Source: a bacterium
GTDB taxonomy: Bacteria > Pseudomonadota > Gammaproteobacteria > Burkholderiales > SG8-41
Length of the DNA stretch: 34,530 bases
NCBI GenBank assembly: GCA_027310225.1
Contig: DAIDBG010000317.1
Coordinates: 1 to 34,530 of the forward strand
Direction: 5' to 3'
Under the pieces are notes generated by a model, which ran no database searches, was not told where the DNA came from, and saw only the letters and a list, made by a program, of their open reading frames with translations. Position 1 is the first letter of the stretch, and every line of letters begins with the position of its first letter. The translations under genes were made by a program, and so were the position numbers. Below are positions 24,267-33,555 of the stretch, one piece after another.

Positions 24267-25808
24267 ATGGCCAAGGAAAAACTGATCGTTTTTGACACGA
24301 CGATGCGCGACGGCGAGCAGAGCCCGGGCGCATCCATGACCAAGGAAGAAAAGCTGCGCATCGCGCGCCAGCTCGAGCGCATGCGGGTGGACGTGATCGA
24401 AGCGGGCTTCCCTGCCGCGAGCGACGGCGACTTCGATGCGGTGCGCGCGGTCGCCTCCATCATCAAGGACAGCACCGTGTGCGGGCTCGCGCGCGCCAAC
24501 GAGAAGGACATCCGGCGCTGCGGCGAGGCCGTGAGGGTGGCGAAGCGCCCGCGCGTGCACACCTTCATCGCGACTTCCCCGATACACATGGAGAAGAAGT
24601 TGCGCATGGAGCCCTCGCAGGTGATCGAGCAGGCGGTGCGCGCGGTGGGGTGGGCGCGCGGCTACACCGACAACGTCGAGTTCTCGCCCGAGGACGCGGG
24701 GCGCTCCGACATCGACTTTCTCTGCCGCATACTCGAGCGGGTGATCAAGGCCGGCGCCACCACCATCAACATTCCGGACACGGTGGGCTATACGCTGCCG
24801 GAGCACTTTGGCAAGCTCATCCGCACGCTCCGCGAACGCATCCCCGGTTCCGACAAGGTGGTGTGGTCCGTGCACTGCCACAACGACCTCGGGCTCGCGG
24901 TCGCCAACTCGCTCGCCGCGGTGCTGAACGGCGCGCGCCAGGTCGAGTGCACCGTGAACGGGCTGGGCGAGCGCGCCGGCAACGCAGCGCTGGAGGAGAT
25001 CGTGATGGCGGTGCGCACGCGCCAGGACATGTTCCCGTGCGACACCGACGTTGATGCCACCCAGATCGTACCCGCGAGCCGCCTCGTCTCCGGCATCACG
25101 GGCTTCCCGGTGCAGCCCAACAAGGCGATCGTGGGGGCGAACGCCTTCGCCCACGAGTCGGGCATCCACCAGGACGGCGTGATCAAGAGCCGCGAGACCT
25201 ACGAGATCATGCGCGCCGAGGACGTGGGCTGGAACGCGAACCGCCTGGTGCTCGGCAAGCACTCCGGCCGCAACGCCTTCCGCCAGCGGCTCACGGAGCT
25301 CGGCATCGTACTGGAGTCGGAGGAAGCGCTGAACGCCGCCTTCAAGCGCTTCAAGGACCTTGCCGACAAGAAGCACGAGATCTTCGACGAGGATCTGCAC
25401 GCGCTGATCACCGAGGAAAACCTCGAGCACGCCGTGGACGAACATTACCGGCTGGTTTCGCTGATCGCGCATTCCGAGACCGGCGAGTCGCCGTACGCGA
25501 GGATCGTGGTGACCGAAAACGGCAGGGAGCGGAAGGCCGAGGCGAAGGGGAGCGGCCCGGTGGACGCCTCGTTCAAGGCGCTCGAGGCGGTCGCGAAGAG
25601 CGGTGCGGAGCTGCTGCTCTATTCGGTCAACAACATCACCACCGGCACCGATGCCCAGGGCGAGGTCACGGTGCGCCTCTCCAAGGGCGGGCGGATCGTG
25701 AACGGGCAGGGCGCCGACACCGACATCGTGGTCGCTTCGGCCAAGGCCTACATCAATGCGCTCAACAAGCTGCACTCCAGGCTGGAACGGGTGAACCCGC
25801 AGGTCTGA
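24267..25808 (+). CDS. leuA: 2-isopropylmalate synthase
   Basis: A 513-residue enzyme, the first committed step of leucine synthesis (acetyl-CoA plus 2-oxoisovalerate). The catalytic barrel shows [16 protein letters not shown] and the metal-binding [31 protein letters not shown] and HESGIHQDG lead into the linker and a C-terminal LeuA regulatory dimer domain that binds leucine (from about residue 390). GGAG at 24257 is the ribosome site. It ends the ilv-psd-pssA cluster but has its own promoter and leader peptide upstream. Confidence 0.96.
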   Translation: MAKEKLIVFDTTMRDGEQSPGASMTKEEKLRIARQLERMRVDVIEAGFPAASDGDFDAVRAVASIIKDSTVCGLARANEKDIRRCGEAVRVAKRPRVHTFIATSPIHMEKKLRMEPSQVIEQAVRAVGWARGYTDNVEFSPEDAGRSDIDFLCRILERVIKAGATTINIPDTVGYTLPEHFGKLIRTLRERIPGSDKVVWSVHCHNDLGLAVANSLAAVLNGARQVECTVNGLGERAGNAALEEIVMAVRTRQDMFPCDTDVDATQIVPASRLVSGITGFPVQPNKAIVGANAFAHESGIHQDGVIKSRETYEIMRAEDVGWNANRLVLGKHSGRNAFRQRLTELGIVLESEEALNAAFKRFKDLADKKHEIFDEDLHALITEENLEHAVDEHYRLVSLIAHSETGESPYARIVVTENGRERKAEAKGSGPVDASFKALEAVAKSGAELLLYSVNNITTGTDAQGEVTVRLSKGGRIVNGQGADTDIVVASAKAYINALNKLHSRLERVNPQV

Positions 25809-25852
25809 TTCATCATGGCGCCGGAAGCACGCCTCACTGGAGCGGCCAAGAC

Positions 25853-26053
25853 ATGGCAAAGTGGCTGATTACAATCGGGATCGTGCTGGTGGCGCTGGGG
25901 CTTTTGTGGCCGGTGCTCGCCAAGCTCGGGTTGGGCAGCCTCCCGGGAGACATCAAACTCGAACGCAAGGGCTTTACCTTCTACTTCCCGGTCACGACCG
26001 GCATCCTGGTATCGCTGGTCATAACCCTCGTCCTGTGGATTTTCCGGCGCTGA
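25853..26053 (+). CDS. DUF2905-family small membrane protein
   Basis: A 66-residue protein: MAKWLITIGIVLVALGLLWPVLAKLGLGSLPGDIKLERKGFTFYFPVTTGILVSLVITLVLWIFRR. Two transmembrane helices flank the conserved LGxLPGDI and FYFP block that defines DUF2905. Function is unknown. It follows leuA by 44 bp on the same strand and may be read through from it. Confidence 0.85.
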   Translation: MAKWLITIGIVLVALGLLWPVLAKLGLGSLPGDIKLERKGFTFYFPVTTGILVSLVITLVLWIFRR

Positions 26054-26145
26054 CCGGTACCGCCGCGCCGGGGCGGGGGCGAGCCACGCGGTCACGCTCC
26101 GCGTAAGGGCCGGGCCATGGCGGCAAGCGCAGCGCGCGCCGCCGT

Positions 26146-26787
<642 letters not shown>

Positions 26788-26804
26788 TCATCGAGGACAG
26801 CGCG

Positions 26805-28070
26805 TTGCTGAAGCTGAGGAAGACTCCGCCGCTCGTCGATTTCGCGCGCATGGTCGCGCAGCGCTTCAGTGAAGACCGCTGCCTTCAGGTCGCCTCCAGT
26901 CTCACGTTTACCACGCTGCTCGCGATCGTTCCGATCGTCACCGTCGCGCTGACGCTGATCTCGGCGTTCCCGGTGTTCCGCGAGCTGATCGAGCTCGTCC
27001 AGCAGTTCCTGGTAAAGAACATGCTGCCGGAGTCGGCGGAGGTCGTCGCCGTCTACACCCGGCAGTTCACCGAGAACGCGGCGAAGCTCACCACCGTCGG
27101 CATCGTTTTCCTGTTCGTCACGGCGATGATCGTGTTGATGACGATAGACCGCGCCTTCAACCAGATCTGGCGCGTGCCCCGTCCGCGCACCACGGTGCAG
27201 CGCGTGTTCATTTACTGGGCGCTCCTCACCATCGGCCCGATCCTGATCGGCGCCAGCCTGTCGCTCACTTCGTGGCTGGTGAGCCTCTCGTTCGGGCTGG
27301 TGAAGGACGTGCCCTACGCGGGCTTCGTGCTGCTCAAGATCGTGCCGATGCTGCTCACAGGATTCGCGTGCACGCTGCTCTTCATCACGGTCCCCAACCG
27401 GCGCGTGCTGGTGCGCGACGCCCTGTCCGGCGGTTTCCTCGCGGCTCTGGGGTTCGAGGCGATGAAACAGGGGTTCGCGCTCTACCTCACGCAGTTCGCG
27501 ACCTACAAGCTGGTCTATGGTGCGTTCGCGAGCGTGCCCATTTTCCTGCTCTGGATCTACCTCTCCTGGCTGGTGGTGCTGTTCGGGGCGGTGTCGGCGG
27601 CGGTGATGCCGGAGTGGCGCGAGCGCGCGGCGCAGGCCGAGGCGGTGCCCGGGTCTCAGTTCCTCGACGCGCTGCAAATCCTGCGCATCCTGTCGGAAGC
27701 GCACCGCAGCGGCGAGATCGTGACGGTGTTTCGCCTGCACGCCGCGGTCAAGCTTCCCATAGACCGGATCGAGGCGATCCTGGATGCCATGAGCACGGCG
27801 CACTGGGCGGGCAGGGTGGCGCACGGGTGGGCGCTAATCAAGGACGCCGCCGAGGTGAGCGTCGCCGACGTCTATCACCTCTTCGTGTTCCGCGCCGGCG
27901 CGAGGCTGCCCACGCGGCAGTCGGGCCAGGAACTCGATCGGCTCGCGCTCGACCTGGCCGGCGGCATCGAGAAGGATCTCGGGCTCTCGCTCGAGGAGCT
28001 GTTCAGCAGGGTCGCGCCGGAGGCCGCGGTCGCCCCGATCCGCATCCAGGCCGCCAGGGACAAGGCGTGA
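26805..28070 (+). CDS. YihY/UPF0761 family inner-membrane protein
   Basis: A 421-residue protein with a TTG start (MLKLRKTPPLVDFARMVAQRFSEDRCLQVASSLTFTTLLAIVPIVTVALTLISAFP). About six transmembrane helices span residues 30-270, including the family block YKLVYGAFASVPIFLLWIYLSWLVVLFGA. The last 150 residues are soluble and probably a winged-helix-like domain. Older annotations as ribonuclease BN are wrong for this family; its role is unknown. The stop overlaps a GTG (GTGA) that starts a short YqhA-like remnant. Confidence 0.88.
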   Translation: MLKLRKTPPLVDFARMVAQRFSEDRCLQVASSLTFTTLLAIVPIVTVALTLISAFPVFRELIELVQQFLVKNMLPESAEVVAVYTRQFTENAAKLTTVGIVFLFVTAMIVLMTIDRAFNQIWRVPRPRTTVQRVFIYWALLTIGPILIGASLSLTSWLVSLSFGLVKDVPYAGFVLLKIVPMLLTGFACTLLFITVPNRRVLVRDALSGGFLAALGFEAMKQGFALYLTQFATYKLVYGAFASVPIFLLWIYLSWLVVLFGAVSAAVMPEWRERAAQAEAVPGSQFLDALQILRILSEAHRSGEIVTVFRLHAAVKLPIDRIEAILDAMSTAHWAGRVAHGWALIKDAAEVSVADVYHLFVFRAGARLPTRQSGQELDRLALDLAGGIEKDLGLSLEELFSRVAPEAAVAPIRIQAARDKA

Positions 28071-28150
28071 ACGACGGCGGGCGGTGGTTCGAGCGCGTGC
28101 CGTGGAACAGCCGCTTCGTGGTGATGATCGCGGTCACGGCAAGGAGGTGA
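28067..28150 (+). pseudogene. Possible 5' remnant of a YqhA/UPF0114-like gene
   Basis: The GTG in the GTGA overlap opens a 27-codon frame, [23 protein letters not shown] then TARR and stop. [18 protein letters not shown] resembles the start of YqhA-family membrane proteins just before their first transmembrane helix. The frame ends where it meets the 3' end of the convergent lytic transglycosylase, as if the rest was deleted. Short length makes the identification tentative. Confidence 0.35.
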
Positions 28151-28796
28151 CCCGGGAGGCGCGATCGCGCGTGCGCTCGACCGTCCGCACCGGGTACTGC
28201 CACTGCCAGTCGCGCTGCCAGGCGCGCACCACCATGGTCGGGTACTCGGGACTGCCGAGGCTGCCGTTGTAGCGCCCGAGCGCGCGGTAGAGGTCCCCCT
28301 TTTCTAAGTCGAGGTAGTAGCGCAGGATCACGCTGCCGTAGCGCAGGTTGGTGCGCAGGTGGAAGAGATTTTGGTCCCCGGCCCCGATCAGCTTCACCCA
28401 GAACGGCATCACCTGCATGTAGCCGCGGGCGCCGGCGCGCGAGACGGCGTACTTGCGGAAATTGCTCTCGACCTGGATCAGCCCCAGCACCAGTTGCGGA
28501 TCAAGGCCGGCGCGCTTGGCTTCGTAGTGGACCGTGATCAGGAACTCGTCGCGCGCGACGCGGTCGGGCATCTTCTTCGCGAGACGGCGCGACATGGCGG
28601 AGAGCCAGGCCCTAGCCTCGGACTCGGTGTCGAACGCGAGGTATGGCGCCGCCTGATCCGAGATCGCCTTGTTCAGCGCGGCCCGCACGCTCGCCGCGAG
28701 CGGCTCGTAGGCCTGCGCGCCGGAGAACGCCGTCGCCGGCGCCACCAGCGCCAGGGCGCACGCGAACCTGCCTCCCATGCGGACTAGTTTTCGCAC
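28134..28796 (-). CDS. Lytic murein transglycosylase (SLT domain)
   Basis: Up to 220 residues from GTG 28796, which overlaps the proS stop. An ATG six codons in ([23 protein letters not shown]) starts directly at the signal peptide and is an alternative. The SLT core has the catalytic glutamate in [27 protein letters not shown], then [37 protein letters not shown]. It would cleave peptidoglycan in the periplasm to 1,6-anhydromuropeptides. It belongs to the small single-domain class rather than to Slt70. It follows proS directly, so the two are probably cotranscribed. Confidence 0.9.
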   Translation of the reverse strand: MRKLVRMGGRFACALALVAPATAFSGAQAYEPLAASVRAALNKAISDQAAPYLAFDTESEARAWLSAMSRRLAKKMPDRVARDEFLITVHYEAKRAGLDPQLVLGLIQVESNFRKYAVSRAGARGYMQVMPFWVKLIGAGDQNLFHLRTNLRYGSVILRYYLDLEKGDLYRALGRYNGSLGSPEYPTMVVRAWQRDWQWQYPVRTVERTRDRASRVTSLP

Positions 28797-30496
28797 ACCT
28801 TTGATTTTACGTATTTAACCGCGTCCTGCAAGGCGACGGCCTCGGCCTTTGCCTTGCGCCGGCCCTGGTACTCGATCTGCCCGCTCTTCAGCCCCCGCTC
28901 GCCGATCACGATGCGGTGGGGGATGCCGATCAGCTCCATGTCGGCGAACATCACGCCGGGGCGCTCCTCGCGGTCGTCGAACAGCACGTCAAGGCCGGCC
29001 TCTCTGAACTCGCGGTGGAGACGTTCCGCGGTTTCCCTGACCCGCGCACTCTTACCCATGCCGATCGGCACCAGCGCCAGCTCGAACGGCGCCAGCGCGC
29101 GCGGGAAGATGATGCCATGCTCGTCGTGGTTCTGCTCGATCGCCGCGGCGACGATGCGCGTCACCCCGATGCCGTAGCAGCCCATCTCCATCATGCGCGA
29201 CTGCCCCGACTCGTCGAGGAAGCTGAGGTTCATCGCGCCCGAATACTTGGTACGCAACTGGAAGATGTGGCCGACCTCGATACCACGGCAGATCTCGAGC
29301 GTGCCTGCGCCGTCGGGACTGGGATCGCCCGCAACGACGTTCCGGAGGTCGGCGACGGCCGGCTCGGGAAAGTCGCGACCGATATTGGCTCCGGCGTAGT
29401 GGTGGTCGTTGCGGTTGGCTCCGACGACGAAGTCGGACAATGCCGCCACGGCGCGGTCGGCGACGACGGCGCCCTTGAAGCCGATGGGACCCAGCGAGCC
29501 AGTATCCGCTCCGAACAGCTCATGAATCGCCGCGCCCGAGGAGAACGTGACCGGCCTCTTCACCTGCTCGAGCTTGCTAGCTTTGACCAGATTCAGCTCG
29601 TGGTCACCGCGGATCATCAGCAGCACCGGCCGGCCCTCGGCGCCGTCCACCACGACGGCTTTCACGGTCTGCTGCGCGGGGATCTTCAGGTATGCGCAGA
29701 GTTCGGCGATCGTCTTCACGCCGGGGGTGCGCACTTCGTGCAGGGGGTGCCGGGGAGCCGGACGCGGCATGGGCGGAGCCACGGCCTCGGCCAGCTCGAC
29801 GTTCGCGGCATAATCCGAGGCCGGGCAGTAGGCGATCGCATCCTCGCCGGAATCGGCGAGCACGTGGAACTCGTGCGAGCCGGTGCCGCCGATTGCGCCG
29901 GTATCGGCGGCGACCGCGCGGAACTCCAGGCCCAACCGCGTGAAGATGCGCGAGTAGCAGTCGTACATCACCCAGTAGGTCTCATCCAGGCTCGCCTTGT
30001 CCGCGTGGAAGGAATAGGCATCCTTCATGATGAACTCGCGCGCGCGCATCACGCCGAAGCGCGGCCGGATCTCGTCACGGAACTTGACCTGGATCTGGTA
30101 GAGATTGAGCGGCAGCTGGCGGTAGCTCTTCACCTCGCGCCGGACGAGGTCACTCACCACCTCCTCGTGCGTCGGGCCGAAGCAGAAGTCGCGCTGGTGG
30201 CGGTCCTTGAAGCGCAGCAACTCCGGGCCGTACTGCTCCCAGCGCCCCGATTCCTGCCACAGCTCGGCGGGCTGCACCGCGGGCATCATGACTTCGATCG
30301 CGCCGGCCGCGTTCATTTCCTCGCGCACGATTGCCTCCACCTTGCGCAGCACCCGCAGGCCCAGGGGCATCCAGGTATAGACGCCGCTCGTGAGGCGCTT
30401 GATCAGGCCCGCGCGCAGCATGAGCCGGTGGCTCACCACTTCGGCTTCGGCCGGCGCCTCCTTGAGTGTGGACAGAAAGAACTGCGAAACGCGCAT
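28784..30496 (-). CDS. proS: Proline--tRNA ligase (bacterial type)
   Basis: A 570-residue class II synthetase. It opens [62 protein letters not shown]. Motif 2 is [26 protein letters not shown]. The inserted YbaK-like editing domain runs from about residue 240 ([26 protein letters not shown]) to 380. Motif 3 lies in [20 protein letters not shown], followed by the anticodon-binding domain. Length matches bacterial ProRS (572 in E. coli). It is divergent from the spermidine-synthase-like gene. Confidence 0.96.
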   Translation of the reverse strand: MRVSQFFLSTLKEAPAEAEVVSHRLMLRAGLIKRLTSGVYTWMPLGLRVLRKVEAIVREEMNAAGAIEVMMPAVQPAELWQESGRWEQYGPELLRFKDRHQRDFCFGPTHEEVVSDLVRREVKSYRQLPLNLYQIQVKFRDEIRPRFGVMRAREFIMKDAYSFHADKASLDETYWVMYDCYSRIFTRLGLEFRAVAADTGAIGGTGSHEFHVLADSGEDAIAYCPASDYAANVELAEAVAPPMPRPAPRHPLHEVRTPGVKTIAELCAYLKIPAQQTVKAVVVDGAEGRPVLLMIRGDHELNLVKASKLEQVKRPVTFSSGAAIHELFGADTGSLGPIGFKGAVVADRAVAALSDFVVGANRNDHHYAGANIGRDFPEPAVADLRNVVAGDPSPDGAGTLEICRGIEVGHIFQLRTKYSGAMNLSFLDESGQSRMMEMGCYGIGVTRIVAAAIEQNHDEHGIIFPRALAPFELALVPIGMGKSARVRETAERLHREFREAGLDVLFDDREERPGVMFADMELIGIPHRIVIGERGLKSGQIEYQGRRKAKAEAVALQDAVKYVKSKVCEN

Positions 30497-30558
30497 GGCA
30501 GTTACGGATCGGGCAAAATCGCTATTCTACCGAAGGCGATGGTGCCAAGAACAACGGC

Positions 30559-31344
30559 ATGAATTTTTTCGACAGGTGGCGCCTGCACTGGCGCGCCGAA
30601 GACGAAACGGTTTACGTGACGGAGAGGTTCGGTGTGCGCTCGCTGCACATCGGCAGCGACACCATCCAGAGCTCGATGCGGCTCGCGCGCCCCAACGACC
30701 TGGAGCTCGCCTACACCCGCAGCATGATGGCGTTCCTGCTGTTCAACAGCGAGCCGCGGCACGTGCTCATCGTTGGCCTGGGCGGCGGCTCGATCGTCAA
30801 GTTCATCTATCACCGCATGCCGGAGGTGAAGATCGAGGTGATCGAGATCAACCCGCAGGTGGTGGCCGTCGCGCGGCAGTATTTTTACGTGCCGCCGGAC
30901 GACGGGCGGCTTACGGTGCGCATGGGTGACGGTGCCGAGCACGTGGCACGGGCGGCGGCGCCCGCGGACGTGATCGTGGTGGACGGCTACGACGGCGAAT
31001 CACAGGCGGAGGAGCTGTATTCCAGGGTGTTCTATGGAGCGTGCCTGCAGCGGCTCGGCGGGGGCGGCGTGCTGGTGGTGAACTTGTGGGGCTCAGATCG
31101 CAAGTTTAACGATTATCTCGATCGCATCGAGGCGGCGTTTCCCGCGGGAACGCTCTGCCTGCCGGCGGAAAAGCCGGGCAACATCATCGTGTTCGCGTTT
31201 CGCGATCCACCGGGCAGGCCGCGCTGGGACGATCTTGCTGCGCGGGCGCACGGGCTGGAGGCACGCTACGGGCTCGAGTTCGTGAAGTTCGTGCAGGGGC
31301 TGCACAAGATGAACCGCTGCGACGCGCAGTGCCTCTATCCCTAG
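30559..31344 (+). CDS. Spermidine synthase-like protein (polyamine aminopropyltransferase fold)
   Basis: The start is ATG 30559; the longer track start overlaps the proS promoter region. The 261-residue protein has the AdoMet-type glycine loop HVLIVGLGGGSIVKFIY, acidic ribose site EVIEINPQVVAVARQYF, and a DGYDGESQAEELYSRVFYGACLQRL segment. The last resembles the SpeE catalytic loop (Asp-x-x-Asp), but without the usual DPxGP. The N-terminal domain is short and has ELAYTRSMM where SpeE has EFIYHEM-like residues. It is a SpeE-superfamily member, but aminopropyltransferase activity is uncertain. Confidence 0.78.
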   Translation: MNFFDRWRLHWRAEDETVYVTERFGVRSLHIGSDTIQSSMRLARPNDLELAYTRSMMAFLLFNSEPRHVLIVGLGGGSIVKFIYHRMPEVKIEVIEINPQVVAVARQYFYVPPDDGRLTVRMGDGAEHVARAAAPADVIVVDGYDGESQAEELYSRVFYGACLQRLGGGGVLVVNLWGSDRKFNDYLDRIEAAFPAGTLCLPAEKPGNIIVFAFRDPPGRPRWDDLAARAHGLEARYGLEFVKFVQGLHKMNRCDAQCLYP

Positions 31345-31350
31345 GGGTTT

Positions 31351-31410
31351 GTCGGACTTCGGGCCGACTAACTCCTTAGCAGCCTGTCGGGAGGCCAGGT
31401 CCGATAGGCT
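31351..31410. repeat. Dispersed palindromic repeat, copy B (two units)
   Basis: Unit 1: GTCGG/CCGAC (31351-31355, 31364-31368). Unit 2: AGCCTGTCGG/CCGATAGGCT (31381-31390, 31401-31410), 9 of 10 bp paired. Unit 2 opens with the same AGCAGCCTGTCGG as copy A at 2341. It lies directly after the spermidine-synthase-like stop codon. Confidence 0.7.
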
Positions 31411-31425
31411 CCCGGCCCTTCAGGT

Positions 31426-31471
31426 TCAAGGTTCCGGATTCAACATTCAAGGTCTTGACCCGGAACCTTGA
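31426..31471. repeat. 12-bp perfect inverted repeat before rppH
   Basis: TCAAGGTTCCGG (31426-31437) pairs exactly with CCGGAACCTTGA (31460-31471) over 22 nt that itself contains ATTCAACATTCAAGG. No U-run follows directly. With copy B it fills most of the 206-bp gap upstream of rppH. Confidence 0.6.
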
Positions 31472-31550
31472 GGCGGTTTGGCGCGCAAGGCTTTTTTTTG
31501 CGTCCAAATTGTGAAAAAATCATGACAAGAAACTCGGTTAGGGGATTTCC

Positions 31551-32090
31551 ATGATTGATCGTGACGGATATCGCCCGAACGTCGGCATCATTCTATGTAA
31601 CTGGAAGAACGAGGTTTTCTGGGGCAAGCGGGTCAGGGAGCATTCATGGCAGTTTCCCCAGGGCGGCATCAAGCCGGGGGAAGCCCCGGAGGCGGCGATG
31701 TATCGCGAGCTCGAGGAGGAAGTCGGTCTTGGCCCGCATCACGTGCGCATACTCGGGCGTACCCGTGACTGGCTGCGCTACGACGTGCCGGAGCGGTGGA
31801 TCAAGCGCGATTGGCGCGGCAATTATCGCGGCCAGAAGCAGATCTGGTTCCTGCTGCGGCTGATCGGCCGCGACTGCGACGTTCGGCTGCGCACCTCGAG
31901 CAAGCCCGAGTTCGATGCCTGGCGCTGGAACGCCTACTGGGTGCCGATGGAAGTGGTGATCGAGTTCAAACGAGAGGTGTACCAGAGGGCGCTCGAGGAG
32001 CTGGCGCCGTATCTTTACCGCCGCTTCGAGCGCAAGCCGCGGCGGCAGGCGAACGAGCGGGAACGGATCGGCGCGTTGGGGCGCGGATAG
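31551..32090 (+). CDS. rppH: RNA pyrophosphohydrolase
   Basis: A 179-residue Nudix hydrolase starting [44 protein letters not shown]. The Nudix box is complete: [34 protein letters not shown] and the following [28 protein letters not shown] are RppH-specific. It removes pyrophosphate from 5'-triphosphorylated mRNAs and so starts RNase E-dependent decay. No clear promoter was identified; GGGGATTTCC precedes the ATG. Confidence 0.95.
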   Translation: MIDRDGYRPNVGIILCNWKNEVFWGKRVREHSWQFPQGGIKPGEAPEAAMYRELEEEVGLGPHHVRILGRTRDWLRYDVPERWIKRDWRGNYRGQKQIWFLLRLIGRDCDVRLRTSSKPEFDAWRWNAYWVPMEVVIEFKREVYQRALEELAPYLYRRFERKPRRQANERERIGALGRG

Positions 32091-32230
32091 CCGTTCCGCG
32101 ACGGCTGCTGCGTGCTCTCGCACAGCGTCCACCCCCGCCGGACCACGCGGCACGGCCGGAAAACCCGGCCAGCCCGCTCAGGTCTAACGGTCAAGATCAC
32201 CGGTTGCCGCGCAAGAGACAGGAGCAGGCC

Positions 32231-32824
32231 ATGCTCAGGAGCTACCCGCCGTTGGCGTCCGCCAGACTGCAGTCCGGTGTCGGTTACGCCCAGCCTACCC
32301 AGGCCTTCCCGGAAAAAGTCACGCTCGATGACGCAGCGGTGAATGTGATGACCGACCTCACGCGCGTGACCGCCGTCATCATCCTGCCCGCTGACACCGT
32401 GGATGAGGCGCACCGCCGCATGATCCAGCGCGGGGTGCGCATGCTCCTGGTGGTGGATCAGAACCGCAGGATGCTGGGACTCATCACCGCGACCGATATC
32501 CTGGGTGAGCAGCCGGTGCAGGCGGCGGTCCAGCGCGGCCTACGGCGCGAGGAGATCCTGGTGCGTGACATCATGACGCCGCAGGAGCACCTCGACGTGC
32601 TGAATATGGACGACTTGCGGGCGGCCAAGGTCGGCCACGTGGTCACCACCCTCAAAAGGTGGGGGCGGCAGCACGCGCTCGTGGTCGAGTGCGACGCCAA
32701 GGGCCGGCAGACGGTCAGGGGGTTGTTTTCCGCGACCCAGATCGCACGCCAGCTCGGAGCCTCGATCCAGACCAGCGAAATCGCGCACACGTTTTCCGAA
32801 ATCGAGGCGTTGCTCGCGCGTTGA
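32231..32824 (+). CDS. CBS-domain protein
   Basis: The start is ATG 32231 with a CAGGAGCAGG ribosome site; the track's 31796 start is a shadow of rppH. The 197-residue product has two CBS motifs: VTAVIILPADTVDEAHRRMIQRGVRMLLVVDQNRRMLGLITATDILGE, and VRDIMTPQEHLDVLNMDDLRAAKVGHVVTTLKRWGRQHALVVECDAKGRQTVRGLFSATQIARQLG. There is no attached enzyme or transporter domain. Such proteins usually sense adenine nucleotides; the partner is unknown. Confidence 0.88.
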   Translation: MLRSYPPLASARLQSGVGYAQPTQAFPEKVTLDDAAVNVMTDLTRVTAVIILPADTVDEAHRRMIQRGVRMLLVVDQNRRMLGLITATDILGEQPVQAAVQRGLRREEILVRDIMTPQEHLDVLNMDDLRAAKVGHVVTTLKRWGRQHALVVECDAKGRQTVRGLFSATQIARQLGASIQTSEIAHTFSEIEALLAR

Positions 32825-32913
32825 ATGCTTGATCTGCATATGACCTGGATCAATCAACCGGCGCACAAGGCGGTTAGCGTGCAACGTTGGCAAGGAGACC
32901 GGCAGATCGAATA

Positions 32914-32942
32914 TTGACAGGCCGGGAAGGCTTGATTATATT
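32914..32942 (+). promoter_or_regulatory. Strong sigma70 promoter of the rubrerythrin gene
   Basis: TTGACA (32914-32919, perfect), a 17-bp spacer and TATATT (32937-32942, 5 of 6). It is the best promoter in the window. Transcription should begin around 32949-32950, leaving a roughly 100-nt leader. Confidence 0.8.
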
Positions 32943-32950
32943 CTTTCCAT

Positions 32951-32971
32951 AAATCAGACTTAGTCTAATTT
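32951..32971. promoter_or_regulatory. 21-bp palindromic operator candidate downstream of the rubrerythrin promoter
   Basis: AAATCAGACTTAGTCTAATTT is symmetric about the central T at 32961, with one mismatched pair (C/A). It covers about +1 to +21, where a bound repressor would block transcription. The GACT-AGTC core recalls Rrf2/IscR-type sites, but spacing differs, so the regulator is unassigned. Confidence 0.6.
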
Positions 32972-33000
32972 CTGTTTTGACAGCAGAAAGGAGTGAGTCT

Positions 33001-33039
33001 TTGCACAATTCGATAATGAGTTATCAACCATTTGATTGA
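33001..33039 (+). CDS. Possible 12-codon upstream ORF in the rubrerythrin leader
   Basis: TTG 33001 is preceded by AAAGGAG and encodes MHNSIMSYQPFD. Its TGA (33037-33039) merges with the AAAGGAG ribosome site of the rubrerythrin gene (TTGAAAGGAG). That geometry would couple the two translations. There is no protein-level support. Confidence 0.25.
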   Translation: MHNSIMSYQPFD

Positions 33040-33051
33040 AAGGAGTAATCC

Positions 33052-33471
33052 ATGCAACTCAAAGGTTCCAAAACACATGAGAATTTGAAGGCTGCCTTTG
33101 GCGGCGAATCAATGGCGAACCGGCGCTACCTCTATTTCGCTGCGAAGGCCGACGTCGAAGGTCAAAACGACGTTTCCGCAGTTTTTCGCTCCACCGCCGA
33201 GGGAGAAACTGGCCACGCCCACGGCCATCTCGAGTACCTGGAATCTTGTGGTGATCCGGCGACCGACCTGCCGTTCGGGAAGACCCGCGAGAACCTCAAG
33301 GCGGCGATTGCGGGCGAGACCCACGAATACACCGACATGTATCCGGGGATGGCCAAGACCGCGCGCCAGGAAGGGTTCAGCGAAATTGCCGACTGGTTCG
33401 AGACGCTGGCCAAGGCCGAGCGCTCCCACGCCAACCGCTTCCAGAAGGCGCTGGACGCGCTGGTCGACTGA
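33052..33471 (+). CDS. Rubrerythrin-family diiron protein without rubredoxin domain
   Basis: A 139-residue protein with an excellent ribosome site (AAAGGAG). Helix motifs [69 protein letters not shown] and [11 protein letters not shown] provide the glutamates and histidines of the diiron site (two ExxH). It has no C-terminal CxxC rubredoxin module, so an outside electron donor is needed. Family members reduce hydrogen peroxide. The strong promoter, operator and terminator show independent, probably stress-linked control. The Fe-S protein downstream may be its partner. Confidence 0.93.
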   Translation: MQLKGSKTHENLKAAFGGESMANRRYLYFAAKADVEGQNDVSAVFRSTAEGETGHAHGHLEYLESCGDPATDLPFGKTRENLKAAIAGETHEYTDMYPGMAKTARQEGFSEIADWFETLAKAERSHANRFQKALDALVD

Positions 33472-33488
33472 TTGAAAGCGGAAGAAAG

Positions 33489-33524
33489 AAGGCGGGAGAC
33501 GGAAACCCGGCTTCCGCCTTTTTT
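33489..33524 (+). terminator. Rho-independent terminator after rubrerythrin
   Basis: AAGGCGGGAG (33489-33498) pairs with CTTCCGCCTT (33511-33520), 10 bp with one G-U, 12-nt loop, followed by a run of six T. It lies 18 bp after the rubrerythrin stop. Confidence 0.9.
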
Positions 33525-33555
33525 CATCCCTCATTCCTCGTATTAGAGGTTCCAG

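Noticed and set aside
26805-28070. Ribonuclease BN label for the YihY protein
   Set aside because: Known historical misannotation of the family; it is a polytopic membrane protein without nuclease motifs.
28916-30562. 548-residue plus-strand ORF
   Set aside because: Shadow of proS.
31485-31505. CGCAAGGCTTTTTTTTGCG as an intrinsic terminator before rppH
   Set aside because: The T-run lies in the loop rather than after a GC stem, so it does not have terminator geometry.
32829-32853. TTGATC...GATCAA near the CBS stop, reminiscent of an FNR/ANR box
   Set aside because: The half sites are 13 bp apart instead of 4, and TTGATCTGCATATG matches the FNR consensus only in its first half.
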